A stretch of DNA of 64,000 bases, taken from contig JAQEYU010000002.1 of NCBI GenBank assembly GCA_027692465.1, positions 310,001 to 374,000 on the forward strand, read 5' to 3'. The position numbers were made by a program, and so were the translations under genes. Under the pieces are notes generated by a model, which was given only the letters and a program-made list of their open reading frames with translations, had not been told where the DNA came from and searched no databases. Below are positions 26,746-36,451 of the stretch, piece after piece (the stretch's first letter is position 1; every line of letters starts with the position of its first letter). Origin of the DNA: Enterococcaceae bacterium OF42-14pH9A. GTDB taxonomy: Bacteria > Bacillota > Bacilli > Lactobacillales > Enterococcaceae.

Positions 26746-26881
26746 GGAAATAGAACAATCAATAGCCATCTCAAGCAGAATTCCGTCACAATATGAATCC
26801 GTTTTCCATTTAACATGCACAATTCCGACAACCAATTAAAAGCTGTCGTAAAAGTGCAACCGACACATTTGAGAAATACAG

Positions 26882-26887
26882 TATAAT
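26882..26887 (+). promoter_or_regulatory. TATAAT box just before the histidine kinase gene
   Basis: A consensus TATAAT ends 19 bases before the kinase ATG. A transcript from it would have a leader of about 12 nt that barely covers the GAGGTG ribosome site. If this is the true promoter, the leader is unusually short; a weak -35-like CCGACA lies 16 bp upstream. Confidence 0.35.
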
Positions 26888-26906
26888 AAGAGCGAGGTGA
26901 AACCGC

Positions 26907-28592
26907 ATGCAAAATATTAAGATCACCAATTCCAGTCATTCCATCGATTATTACGCAAAAATGCTGATCATCTTACTGATCCCAATTTTAATCATCAACT
27001 TTATTTTAAGTTTTTTGAGTATCAGCACGATTCACAAGCAAAATATCAATCAACTCTCAAGTTCTGTTCAAATTTATGCTGATTCTTTGCAAAAAGAGTT
27101 GAACGCTGTAGATCATTTTATGTTTTGGAGCGCCCTGCATGAGCCTTCTATCGATGAAATCGCCGACAGCAATACTCACAATGAATTCGAAATCGGTTTA
27201 CGTAAACTTCGTATCCGCGTCACCGATTTTATGTATTCTACCAATGTTGATTGGACTTTTCTGGTTGCAACTGCAGATAACCAACGCTTTACTAACGCTT
27301 CAGCAATCCATATCGATTACAGTGCTTATCAGCAGCTGCAGAAGTTTTTCTCATCCTCTGAACGTCAAATCACTACTAGCGGAGCCAGCAACAACTGGAA
27401 TAAAGTGAGCTTTTACGATGAGGAGTATTTGTATCGCAGCGTCAATTATGAAGGAAAAACTATCTATGCAGTAGTTGAAACAGAAAAAATTCTAGCCCCT
27501 TTGAAAACCATTGAAATTGGTGACAGAGGTACCATTACTACGAGCCCCCCTGCTGCCCCGACTACAGGTTTCTCCAAACTGCTATTCGGAAATCCGATAT
27601 TGGTCTTTCACAAAAATGCAACTCAGCTGCCCTTTGATGTTTTTGTAGCAATTGATTATCCTTCTGCTTTCAAAAATATGATTTTGCTGCAATTTTTAAT
27701 GCTCTTACTACCCATTCTGATTGGCGGCTTGTCCTTGTTCATGCTCTTTTATATCCAAACACGCGTAATCCGACCTGTCCGCCGCTTTACAGATCGTCTT
27801 ATACGAATTTCCAACGAAGAACCGGTATTATTGATTGATGAAGGCATCTCCGAAATCGATAATGCCAACGATCAGATAACTAGTATGGTCCGTGAAATGC
27901 AAAATTTACGAATCAACGTATATGAATCCGAGTTAAGACAAAAACGCATGGAGCTGAATTATTTGCGAACCCAGATACAACCGCATTTTTACTTGAATAT
28001 CCTCTCCACTATTCACAGTATGATTCAGACAGAAAATTATCATGAAATCGAAGAACTGACCCTTTCTACGTCTAAATACCTGCGCTACCTTTTTCAATCC
28101 AACCAGGATTTCGTTCTCTTAGCTGATGAGCTGAATCATATCGAAGACTATCTGACTGTACAGAAACTGCGATACGGAGATAGTTTAAAAACCTATCTCC
28201 ATCTTGATAAGAATTTGTTATCGGCTGCTATTCCACCACTGATTCTGCAAACTTTCATTGAAAATGCTGTAAAACATTCCTATACAGTAGATGAAGACCT
28301 TGTGATTGATATCGACATCAGCTTTTCCAATCAGGCAAAATCCCACTATGCCGTCACCATCAAAGACAACGGTTATGGATTCCCTCCTGAAGTTTTAAAA
28401 AAACTTCAACAACGCAGATCACTTATTACCCCCGAGGGAAAACACGTCGGCTTAACCAATGCCGGAGAGCGTTTGGACCTTTTGTACGGGTCCAGATATC
28501 AGCTGTCCTTTAAAAACCAAGATGGGCATGGAACTTGGATTCAGTTGGTCATTCCTTACAAAAAAAACGTTGAGGTACCACATAATAACTGA
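26907..28592 (+). CDS. YesM-type sensor histidine kinase
   Basis: This 561-residue membrane kinase belongs to the YesM/LytS-like class. The first membrane helix is about residues 14-41 and the second about 257-285, enclosing an extracellular sensor domain. A HAMP-like linker leads to the kinase core with the phospho-accepting His360 in QIQPHFYLN, then N-box FIENAVKHSY and a DNGYGFP glycine box. It probably senses a sugar or the liganded binding protein. Its partner regulator gene follows after 55 bp. The divergent LplB-type importer is the obvious target. Codons are AT-rich compared with genes outside the 21.8-35 kb block. Confidence 0.93.
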   Translation: MQNIKITNSSHSIDYYAKMLIILLIPILIINFILSFLSISTIHKQNINQLSSSVQIYADSLQKELNAVDHFMFWSALHEPSIDEIADSNTHNEFEIGLRKLRIRVTDFMYSTNVDWTFLVATADNQRFTNASAIHIDYSAYQQLQKFFSSSERQITTSGASNNWNKVSFYDEEYLYRSVNYEGKTIYAVVETEKILAPLKTIEIGDRGTITTSPPAAPTTGFSKLLFGNPILVFHKNATQLPFDVFVAIDYPSAFKNMILLQFLMLLLPILIGGLSLFMLFYIQTRVIRPVRRFTDRLIRISNEEPVLLIDEGISEIDNANDQITSMVREMQNLRINVYESELRQKRMELNYLRTQIQPHFYLNILSTIHSMIQTENYHEIEELTLSTSKYLRYLFQSNQDFVLLADELNHIEDYLTVQKLRYGDSLKTYLHLDKNLLSAAIPPLILQTFIENAVKHSYTVDEDLVIDIDISFSNQAKSHYAVTIKDNGYGFPPEVLKKLQQRRSLITPEGKHVGLTNAGERLDLLYGSRYQLSFKNQDGHGTWIQLVIPYKKNVEVPHNN

Positions 28593-28647
28593 ATCACTGT
28601 AAAGACCTGTCCCTTGTTAACCCCACATAGAAGGAGTAATCAACCTA

Positions 28648-30231
28648 ATGAATACTTTGTTAGTAGACGATGACCGGTATATTATCAAAGCTTTGCAGGA
28701 AAAAATTAATTGGAAAGAACTTGGTATTGATCAGGTCTTTTTTGCTTTCAATATGCAGCAAGCCCAAGCAATAATCGAAGGTCAGCAAATTGATCTCTTG
28801 ATTAGTGATATCGAAATGCCTCGGGGCAGTGGTTTAGAGCTGCTCTCTTGGATTCGTCAGGAAAATTACGATGTCCAAGCGATCTTTCTAACCAATTACG
28901 CTGACTTTAACTATGCTCAAAAGGCTATTGAACTGGCTAGTTTTGAATATTATTTGAAGCCCATCGAATACGATAAACTTGAATTGATTATAAAAAAAGC
29001 AGTTCGAAAGATTCAAATAAAGAAACAGACTACCGCATTAAACCCGAACGACCGCTACTTGTTGGAGCGCACTTTTTGGTATGATCATCTGCGAAAGCCT
29101 CAACGAACACCGGAACAGCAGGAATCGTTTCTTACGGATATAAAAAAAATGTCAATCCGCTTGGATCAAGACCAAAGACTACTGCCGTTAATCATCAATC
29201 TGGAGGTGAATTTTTCTGAGCATCATGCCAGTGAAATCACATGGAGTGAACTGTTGAAAGCAGCAGTAGATGCTTTATTGCAAAATGAATTTCCCTATCA
29301 ATTGGCTGCTTTATTTAAATTGGATAATCGGTCGGAGAAATATTTCTTGTTATTGAAAATCCCCCAAAGTCAAAGTTCGGAATTGCCGATGAAACTCAAA
29401 ATCTTCCGGGAAAGACTGGCAGAAATCACCAAACATAATATCCAGATAATTAGCGGGGACACAGCTATCTTGGATACTATCTTGTCGCAAACCAAGTTGC
29501 TTTATACATTTCTCGAGCAAGCTGTTGGTCATTCCCAGAGCCTTTATCTACTTCATGGCAGACTACCGGAATTACCTAGTTATCATGAATCGCCTCTGGA
29601 GACTACAAGTCTTTTGCTGGCTGCTGATTCTTCCGAGGTGCGTAGTGAATTATCTGAACAACTGCACTCTTTTGAGTCTCAGGGACTAGTAGCTGTCGAT
29701 GTCTTAAAAAGTATGCGACTGGATATCACCCAGAAGACCGGTATTTTTTTGGATTCCAAAGGTATCTTGGCCCACAAGCTCTTCCAAAATCCGCAGCACG
29801 ACTATCGCCTGCAACGTTGCTACAATTCGCTGGAAGCTTTTCTGGACTACCTGACTTATTATTTTGAAACGGCTCGAGATTATATCCGTTTGACACAATC
29901 AAAACAGTCCATCGCAAATATTCTGATTACGTATATCGATAAACATTTCACAGAAGATCTGAACCGTAAGACATTAGCAGAAATCGTTTATTTAAGCGAA
30001 GATCATCTGGCTCGAGTTTTTAAAAAAGAGACCGGTCAAACTCTAGTAAGCTATATTACAGAAAAACGACTAGGTTTAGCAAAAAGCCTCCTACTGCACT
30101 CGGATGAACCTATCTATCAGATTGCCAGTTCAGTTGGCTATGATAATTACTCTTATTTCACCAAAATTTTTAAAAAAGAAGTCGGGATTACTCCAGTAGA
30201 ATATCGAAACAGTGCTCAAGGTACAATTTGA
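28648..30231 (+). CDS. YesN-type response regulator with AraC DNA-binding domain
   Basis: The 527-residue product has a receiver domain at the N-terminus. The acidic pocket is DDD at residues 7-9, the phospho-acceptor is Asp54 in LLISDIEMP, and a conserved Lys lies in YYLKPIE. A long middle region follows. The last 100 residues form an AraC-type double helix-turn-helix (LNRKTLAEIVYLSEDHLARV and IYQIASSVGYDNYSYFTKIF). It pairs with the upstream kinase and should activate the importer and perhaps the phosphorylase genes. AAGGAG precedes the ATG. A terminator follows about 100 bases downstream. Confidence 0.93.
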   Translation: MNTLLVDDDRYIIKALQEKINWKELGIDQVFFAFNMQQAQAIIEGQQIDLLISDIEMPRGSGLELLSWIRQENYDVQAIFLTNYADFNYAQKAIELASFEYYLKPIEYDKLELIIKKAVRKIQIKKQTTALNPNDRYLLERTFWYDHLRKPQRTPEQQESFLTDIKKMSIRLDQDQRLLPLIINLEVNFSEHHASEITWSELLKAAVDALLQNEFPYQLAALFKLDNRSEKYFLLLKIPQSQSSELPMKLKIFRERLAEITKHNIQIISGDTAILDTILSQTKLLYTFLEQAVGHSQSLYLLHGRLPELPSYHESPLETTSLLLAADSSEVRSELSEQLHSFESQGLVAVDVLKSMRLDITQKTGIFLDSKGILAHKLFQNPQHDYRLQRCYNSLEAFLDYLTYYFETARDYIRLTQSKQSIANILITYIDKHFTEDLNRKTLAEIVYLSEDHLARVFKKETGQTLVSYITEKRLGLAKSLLLHSDEPIYQIASSVGYDNYSYFTKIFKKEVGITPVEYRNSAQGTI

Positions 30232-30330
30232 AGAAGAATAAATGCCCTTTCTGCGCTTTGGTAGAAAAGATTATTTTTGTTAATAAGGGACTAAAATCAG
30301 CTGTTACAGCTAATAAACACTACTAAAAAA

Positions 30331-30376
30331 CAATCAAGCAACAGTTAACATCGACTGTTACTTGATTGTTTTTTTG
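30331..30376 (+). terminator. Terminator after the response regulator gene
   Basis: CAATCAAGCAACAGT pairs with ACTGTTACTTGATTG and leads into TTTTTTT. It is about 100 bp downstream of the regulator stop. The intervening 100 bases hold no gene. Confidence 0.88.
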
Positions 30377-30403
30377 TTTGGCTACGGCTTAAAAATTCCA
30401 GAA

Positions 30404-30423
30404 AGCGTTGAAATTTCAACGCT
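30404..30423 (-). terminator. Perfect 20-bp palindrome, probable terminator of the GH65 pair
   Basis: AGCGTTGAAA is followed directly by its inverse TTTCAACGCT, 120 bases past the stop of the second phosphorylase gene. Read on the minus strand it is followed by TTTCTGGAATTTTT. It could end the phosphorylase transcript, though the T run is interrupted. A protein-binding palindrome is an alternative. Confidence 0.5.
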
Positions 30424-30544
30424 CCCTACCGCAGTAGTAAATACTGATTAAGTGATTCATAAGCGAACACTTGTGGTGATTTCTCGTTAAAAGCCCAGAA
30501 TATCTTTTGCTGATATTTCATATTTCCTCTATTTTTCTGCTTTG

Positions 30545-32728
30545 TCAAATCACGTCTATCTGACTGCTTTCGTGGTAACAGGTAACCTGATAAATCTGTC
30601 CTTTGTGGCAAGTCTTAAAACGGACATGTTGCCAGCCTTTTGGAAGCCGGGGAGTAACTCGTGGCTGTCCTTTGGTCACGGTGAGTCCACAAAATCCCAA
30701 AATTGCTACCATCCAGGCACCACCATTGGCTGCTGGGTGAGTCCCTCCGATATACAAATCTCCAGCAAAGGTTTTGCTTTCACCGGTCAGATCCACCTGT
30801 GCTGTCTTCATGAAATAATCATACGCCCAATCTTGCTGACCAATCTGGCATGCCATCAAACCATAGATGCAGGCACTCAATGAAGACCCATGTTCAGTCC
30901 GAGGTTCATAGTATTGCCAGTTTTCAGTCAACTGTTCTTTGGTATAATCATCCCTGAACAGATACTGGAGCATGATTACATCTGCCTGTTTGATCACCTG
31001 AGTATCACTGGCGACTCCATATGCACCGCCCCAGTATTCTTTTGGATTAAGCAATCGTTGCCTGAGAATCTTAGGAATCGTATCCTCTAGATTAAAGTAG
31101 CCATCGAATTGCTCTACGATCCCAGTATTTTCATCCGGACTTGGTACAAAAACTTTCGGCGTAACACTTCTCAGAGCACTTAGATCTTCAATAAAATCCA
31201 GCTCATTCAAAAGCTTTGTTACTTTTTCCGGATAACGGCCCATCAGTTCGTCTACCAACTTTATAGCGGAAGCCATTGTGTACTGAGCTAACCTTGATGT
31301 ATAAGCGTTGTTATAGACCCGCTCATGGTATTCATCTGGACCGAGAACATCAATCAATTCATAACGATCATTTTCCCGTTTATAGTATAGATAGGATAGA
31401 TAAAAGCGCGCCGCCTCCAAAACCAGCTCTAAGCCACCTGACAGCATCATTTGATCATCCTCGGTACGTTCAAAATACTGATTTAGTGCATAAACTATAT
31501 CTCCCGAAATATGAATCTGCTTGTCCTTGAAATAGGTCCGCTGAGGTCGCTTGGTGAAAACGTCCACTACATTGTAATCACTGGTAGCATCAAACCCTTT
31601 TTCTTGTGATTCCCAAGCAAAAAATGCTCCGCGAAAACCATAGCTTGCAGCTTTTTTCCGCGCTTCTGCCAAGCTGTCGATCCGATACTGCAATAAATTT
31701 TTGACCATTTTTGGCTCATAATTCAAAAAGAAAGGCATCATGAACATCTCTGTATCCCAGAATACTGCTCCCTTGTAAGTTTGCCCGGAAAGTCCACGAG
31801 CAGGAATTGACTGTCCGCTACGATGATGAGGAGCTATGATCTGCAACTGATACGAACTATACCGCAAGGCAAAATCTGCCGCCTCATCCCCAGCAATTTC
31901 AACATCAGTTATATTCCATCGATCCTGCCAGACTTTTCGATGAGCCAGCCATGCCTGTCTGACATCGGTTGCGGTCACTCCAATCAATTTCTTTCGGGAA
32001 ACAGTCTGCGGGTCGGAAACATCAAGGCTATGATAAATTTTAATAATCTTATTAATCTGCACTGTCTCTCCTGCCCTCAAATCAAATGAGAGATGCCGTA
32101 ACAAGTGGGTTTGATCGATTGTGAAATATTCTTCGTATGGAGTATCAGTGAAGACGCGTTCTGCCACTGAAACCTGCTCTTCACTTTCCTGGGTTACGGC
32201 ACTTAGTTGAAGAAGCGTCCCTGATTCCATCTGAAAATCTTTTAAATGAGGACCGTTGATATCCCAAATATCTCCATCGATTCCGGTAACAACCTCCAAA
32301 GCGGTATCCTCGGTAACTGAAACCCGGTAAACCAGTAACAGGGTATGGACATCTGCTGCTGAAGCTGTCCGTTCTGCTTCAATCGTGATTCGATTTCTCT
32401 TCACAAGAAATTCCGATCGACGTTTATGGGTAGCTGTATACAGATCCAAGCTTTGACTATGAGCTATCGGTGCTTGTGTTTTGACAGACACAAGCCGATG
32501 TCCTACCCGAATGAAGGTGAAGAAAGGATTCGGCCCGTTAACCGGCTCTCGCCATTTTCCCGGGACCTGATCGTATAACCCACCTAGGTTGACTGCTGCG
32601 AATTCTTCCTTAGTATATTCTTCTAATGTACCCCGTACACCCAGATAACCATTTGCTACTAAAAACTTATTGCCGAAATGGACGGCAGCTTCCGGCTGAA
32701 ACCCTGTTTCTGTTAAAATATGTTTCAT
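30545..32728 (-). CDS. Glycoside hydrolase family 65 phosphorylase (first paralogue)
   Basis: GH65 enzymes usually split alpha-linked glucose disaccharides with phosphate and give beta-glucose 1-phosphate. This 727-residue cytoplasmic protein shows the family's (alpha/alpha)6 barrel features. The general acid is likely Glu466 in LGPDEYHERVYNNAYT, and GHRLV and FWDTEMFMMPFFL are typical blocks. Substrate (maltose, kojibiose, nigerose, trehalose or other) depends on an acceptor loop that I cannot read. It lies 57 bp downstream of a second, quite different GH65 gene. No beta-phosphoglucomutase gene is seen, so glucose 1-phosphate must be processed by a distant one. GGAAAGGAG precedes the start. 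Confidence 0.92.
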   Translation of the reverse strand: MKHILTETGFQPEAAVHFGNKFLVANGYLGVRGTLEEYTKEEFAAVNLGGLYDQVPGKWREPVNGPNPFFTFIRVGHRLVSVKTQAPIAHSQSLDLYTATHKRRSEFLVKRNRITIEAERTASAADVHTLLLVYRVSVTEDTALEVVTGIDGDIWDINGPHLKDFQMESGTLLQLSAVTQESEEQVSVAERVFTDTPYEEYFTIDQTHLLRHLSFDLRAGETVQINKIIKIYHSLDVSDPQTVSRKKLIGVTATDVRQAWLAHRKVWQDRWNITDVEIAGDEAADFALRYSSYQLQIIAPHHRSGQSIPARGLSGQTYKGAVFWDTEMFMMPFFLNYEPKMVKNLLQYRIDSLAEARKKAASYGFRGAFFAWESQEKGFDATSDYNVVDVFTKRPQRTYFKDKQIHISGDIVYALNQYFERTEDDQMMLSGGLELVLEAARFYLSYLYYKRENDRYELIDVLGPDEYHERVYNNAYTSRLAQYTMASAIKLVDELMGRYPEKVTKLLNELDFIEDLSALRSVTPKVFVPSPDENTGIVEQFDGYFNLEDTIPKILRQRLLNPKEYWGGAYGVASDTQVIKQADVIMLQYLFRDDYTKEQLTENWQYYEPRTEHGSSLSACIYGLMACQIGQQDWAYDYFMKTAQVDLTGESKTFAGDLYIGGTHPAANGGAWMVAILGFCGLTVTKGQPRVTPRLPKGWQHVRFKTCHKGQIYQVTCYHESSQIDVI

Positions 32729-32785
32729 CTGCTGCTCCTTTCCTTCAAAAACACAGCTAATAGATGAAGTCTCCTATTCAAGCTG

Positions 32786-35071
32786 TTACCAATCAAAAGA
32801 ATTACGTCCCCCCTTCAATCGGATGTTTTTTCCATGAAGTAAAACAGACAGTTCCTCCTCGTCCTTCAGATCAATGCAATAGCTGTCTTGACGAACTGTC
32901 GTGAAAAGATGGGCCCCTTTGTAATGGAGATGGAAAGAATAACTGTCCCAATTTTGCGGAATAGTCGGTGCCATCACCAACCTGTTGCCATCGCTGCGTA
33001 CCCCTCCGAATCCATACACAATATTCATCCAAGCACCGGCAATAGAGGTCGTATGCAGTCCTTCTCTAGTATTGCGGTTGTAATTGTCCAGATCCATCCT
33101 GGTCGCAAATTCAAAGAAAGAGAAGGCCTCTTTCCCTTTTCCGAGCTCTGCTGCTAAAATCGAATGGATCGCCGGAGACAGCGAAGATTCGTGAATCGTT
33201 TTTGGTTCGTAAAAGTCATAATTGATCCGTTTGACATCAGCTGAGAACTGCTGATTCAATAAAAACAAAAACATCAGCACATCCGGCTGCTTGATCATAT
33301 CGTTACGATAGATTCGATCATAAGACCAATGATGGTACAAAGGAAAATCGGTGATCGGGATCTTGTGAATATCCACATGAGGTAGCTGGAAAAACCCTTC
33401 ATGCTGCTCAAATATCCCCTCTTCTGTTTGTATGATCTTCATATTTTCGGCGCACCGACTCCACTGTGCCAACTCTTCAGTAGTAACACCCGTTTTGGAT
33501 ATTACTGCTTCGTAATCGGCCGGGCTATTTTGTTGAACTTCTGCCAACAGCGTCAGGGCATATTCAATACTGAATTTAGCCATCAAATTAGTGTAGGTAT
33601 TATGATTGACCATCATTTGAAACTCATCCGGGCCCATCACTGACCAAAGACCGAAGTACTCTCCGTTTTGATCCCAATCCCCCCGACTCACCATAAAACG
33701 ACTGATTTCCAAAAGCATTTCCAATCCATGGCGATAAAGAAAATCATGATCATCAGCAAATTTACTGTAATGCCAGATGGCAAAAGCCACTCCGGAACTC
33801 GGCTGAAATTGTAAGGAAGCATGCTGCCACAAATCGCTGGATTCGTTCCCGTTCAGAGTAGCAATCGGATAGCAGGCACCTCGACAATCCAGCTCCTTGG
33901 CTCGGTTGCGAGCTTGATCCAAAGTATGGTATCGGAATTCCAAGAGGTTTTTGGCTGCATCTAAGTTAGAGAACAAATAATAAGGTAGGCAGCAAGTCTC
34001 CGTATCCCAGAAAGCGTGTCCACTATAGGCTTCTCCAGTCAGACCTTTAGCACCAATATTATTGCGAGGATCTTGTCCATGATAAGTTTGATTCAATTGA
34101 AAAATGCAAAAGCGGATTCCCTGCTGTTGGGCTTCATCTCCGCGGATTTCGATGTCCTCGTTTTCCCAAATTCGTTCCCAATATGCTCTCTGCGATGCTT
34201 CAGCCTCTTCCCAAGTCAATTGAAAATTTTTTTCAGCCATATCAAGTCCCTTTTCCCAATCAGCTGACCCATTACCACTTTTGTGAGCAATATTTACCGC
34301 ATGTCGTCTTACTTTGAATTCCTGCTGTGGATCCAAAACAATAGTAAGTTTCTTTCCGATAAAATAGTCATCACTAAGACTTATCAACTGGTCGGGGGAT
34401 TGGGAGTAATCCAGTTTGAATGCTGACAGCAGCGTCTGTTTAGTCGTATTAGTCTCACCCAAGATTGCACCACCATTTTTCAAATCTCTTTTATCCAAGA
34501 TCTGCCAATAGCGATAGTCTTCTCCAAAATGTTTAGTCTTAAAATCTGCTCCCAACGTTAGCTCCAACGTAACGGGTTCCTGCAAAGGTGTTACTGTAAT
34601 CTCCTGAAACATATTTTCAACTCTGTCCATATGCAAAAAACGTGTGAAATTCAATTTAACTTGTTTGCCGTCCGATAGTGTCACAATATATTCTTTGGTC
34701 AAGATTCCGCTGCGCAAATCTAATTTTCGCTTAAAATTTGTGATACTGCTTTTGCCGATTGTTACTGTTTCATTGTTCAGAAGGATTCTAGTGTATAACC
34801 AGTCAACCGTATTTACCATGAAGTGAATTCGTTGGACGATTCCTTTGTATTGGACACGATTCAAATGTCGACCATTCTCATAGATTCCATTAAAATAACT
34901 TCCCAACAAACTGGCATCAACTGTTCCTTCCTCATGATAACCGCGAACACCTGCGTACTCATTTCCTAAAGAAAAAATCGATTCTGCTACTTCGCTGTAT
35001 GCTGAATCCAGCCCTCTCTCTTCGATCATCCAAGGATCAACTTCAAAATACCGATCAGCAATCTTACCCAT
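32786..35071 (-). CDS. Glycoside hydrolase family 65 phosphorylase (second paralogue)
   Basis: This 761-residue protein has the length of maltose, kojibiose and nigerose phosphorylases. It shares FWDTET and the acid motif with its neighbour. The acid is likely Glu483 in MGPDEFQMMVNHNTYTN, where Gln-Met replaces the His-Glu after the acid in the adjacent paralogue. The two probably handle different linkages or chain lengths. The start at the ATG 35071 is chosen because the in-frame GTG at 35080 would touch the AAGGAG site. The gene begins the phosphorylase operon and its upstream region has no clear promoter. It is likely co-regulated with the importer. Confidence 0.92.
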   Translation of the reverse strand: MGKIADRYFEVDPWMIEERGLDSAYSEVAESIFSLGNEYAGVRGYHEEGTVDASLLGSYFNGIYENGRHLNRVQYKGIVQRIHFMVNTVDWLYTRILLNNETVTIGKSSITNFKRKLDLRSGILTKEYIVTLSDGKQVKLNFTRFLHMDRVENMFQEITVTPLQEPVTLELTLGADFKTKHFGEDYRYWQILDKRDLKNGGAILGETNTTKQTLLSAFKLDYSQSPDQLISLSDDYFIGKKLTIVLDPQQEFKVRRHAVNIAHKSGNGSADWEKGLDMAEKNFQLTWEEAEASQRAYWERIWENEDIEIRGDEAQQQGIRFCIFQLNQTYHGQDPRNNIGAKGLTGEAYSGHAFWDTETCCLPYYLFSNLDAAKNLLEFRYHTLDQARNRAKELDCRGACYPIATLNGNESSDLWQHASLQFQPSSGVAFAIWHYSKFADDHDFLYRHGLEMLLEISRFMVSRGDWDQNGEYFGLWSVMGPDEFQMMVNHNTYTNLMAKFSIEYALTLLAEVQQNSPADYEAVISKTGVTTEELAQWSRCAENMKIIQTEEGIFEQHEGFFQLPHVDIHKIPITDFPLYHHWSYDRIYRNDMIKQPDVLMFLFLLNQQFSADVKRINYDFYEPKTIHESSLSPAIHSILAAELGKGKEAFSFFEFATRMDLDNYNRNTREGLHTTSIAGAWMNIVYGFGGVRSDGNRLVMAPTIPQNWDSYSFHLHYKGAHLFTTVRQDSYCIDLKDEEELSVLLHGKNIRLKGGRNSFDW

Positions 35072-35080
35072 CTTTGTCAC

Positions 35081-35535
35081 ACTCCTTCGTTTTTCCCAAG
35101 TTTACGTACTTAGGTAATCGCATACAATATTTTGGAAAGCAAATGTCGGGAATTGCAATCAAAAAGTCTGGATTGTGATTGCCTTTCTTGTACTTTTCCG
35201 TTATTCCAAAAGGCCGAACTGTTTTCTGCAGAAAGACAGCAATGTTTCCAGATCTGTCACCCAACTATCGCAACATTTTCCTCAGAAAAATATTCTGTCA
35301 TGGGTCAGCTGATACTGTTTATCTGCTAAGTTCTGCCAAGTTTAACTTTTGTAATTTCTTTAAAGCAACAGGAGCTCATCAGTCTTATCCGGGTTTGGAG
35401 CTTATAAAAAATAGAAACGGTATCCGAAATTCTTTTGACATCGGATACCGTTTCTATTTTGCTTTGCTACATTTCCAGTAACATCCAATTTGTGAGCTGA
35501 CAAGCCTATTTGATACAGCTCTTCGTTTGATTTTC
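35081..35535. other. Intergenic region with a strong bidirectional terminator
   Basis: About 455 bases separate the GH65 operon start from the acyltransferase gene end. At 35407-35460 a stem of about 20 bp (AAAATAGAAACGGTATCCGA with its inverse) serves as terminator, mainly for the acyltransferase gene. The rest is AT-rich and presumably holds the phosphorylase promoter; no gene is supported. Confidence 0.75.
35407..35460 (-). terminator. Terminator of the acyltransferase gene
   Basis: A near-perfect stem of about 20 bp with A and T flanks lies 75 bases after the acyltransferase stop. It works in either direction by sequence. Confidence 0.85.
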
Positions 35536-36153
35536 CTATTTCGCTTCATACCTAAAACTCGGGTCGACTTCTTTGTCCAAGCGGTCGAAGCTGGCTTGGA
35601 TGCGGCGTTCTACTTCCGCCATTCCCTCTTTGTCCATCTTTTTGATGTCCGAGATGTCGATCGGTTCACCGAAGCGCATCTTTACTTTGCGGCGTTTCAG
35701 CAGGTCCTTGAAGGTCAGTGGTCCCTGGTAGACGCTGGGCACGATCCGAACTTTGGCCATCTTAGCGATCAGCGCCATCCCGCCTTTCAAATCGGTGGAA
35801 TGACGGGTACCGCTGGGGAACATAATCAGGCTGAGATTGGAATTCTTCAATAGTTTGATCGGTGTTTTGACGGCACTGGGACCGGGATTGTTGCGGTCTA
35901 CCGGAAATGCGTTGGCATGGACCAGGATATAGCGCAGAATCGGATTTTTAAAAAGTTCTTCTTTGGCCATAAAGGCGAATTTTTTGGGCCGCGCCCCGAC
36001 TGCCATATACAAGGGGTCCCACCAGGTACGGTGAGGTGCCACAAGAATGTAGTTTTCAGCTTGAGGCAATGCTTCGCGGTTTTGGAAATCGGCCCGCCCG
36101 TTGACCACAAACAAAACGACCCGTGCCACGACACGAATAAATGAATAAAACAT
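35536..36153 (-). CDS. plsC: 1-acyl-sn-glycerol-3-phosphate acyltransferase family protein
   Basis: PlsC transfers a second fatty acid to lysophosphatidic acid at the membrane during phospholipid synthesis. The 205-residue product has the catalytic HxxxxD block in VAPHRTWWDPL near residue 41, an Arg-rich second block (AFPVDRNN), and the substrate-binding FPSGTR block. A hydrophobic N-terminus (FIRVVARVVLFVV) fits membrane association. Several PlsC-like paralogues occur in Lactobacillales, so the symbol is probable, not certain. It stands alone, divergent from the methyltransferase gene. Confidence 0.85.
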   Translation of the reverse strand: MFYSFIRVVARVVLFVVNGRADFQNREALPQAENYILVAPHRTWWDPLYMAVGARPKKFAFMAKEELFKNPILRYILVHANAFPVDRNNPGPSAVKTPIKLLKNSNLSLIMFPSGTRHSTDLKGGMALIAKMAKVRIVPSVYQGPLTFKDLLKRRKVKMRFGEPIDISDIKKMDKEGMAEVERRIQASFDRLDKEVDPSFRYEAK

Positions 36154-36350
36154 GGTATCAACCTTTCTTGGGGTTTTCTTACAATTGATTTGTTCTCAAA
36201 GAATTTCTGATAACACGGTGAAAAGCAATCCATAGCCACGCTTTTTGCCCTGTTTGAGTTCATGAGCAACCACTGAACCTGTCACCAGTATTTTCAGACA
36301 CATTCTAGTATGCAAAACTTTTGCGGCAGTGACAAGTCTCTTTTTGCTGT

Positions 36351-36378
36351 TTGCCAAAACCGCCGGACATAGTATAAT
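36351..36378 (+). promoter_or_regulatory. Promoter of the tRNA methyltransferase gene
   Basis: TTGCCA and TATAAT are separated by 16 bp. The start of transcription would be near 36385, giving a leader of about 255 nt that includes the whole of repeat copy B. Confidence 0.65.
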
Positions 36379-36451
36379 ACAATTTATTGCAAAGCAGGCG
36401 ACTAAAGCATTGTTTTCAGTTTTTCCGCCCGTTAAATTTTGTTAAAGAGAG

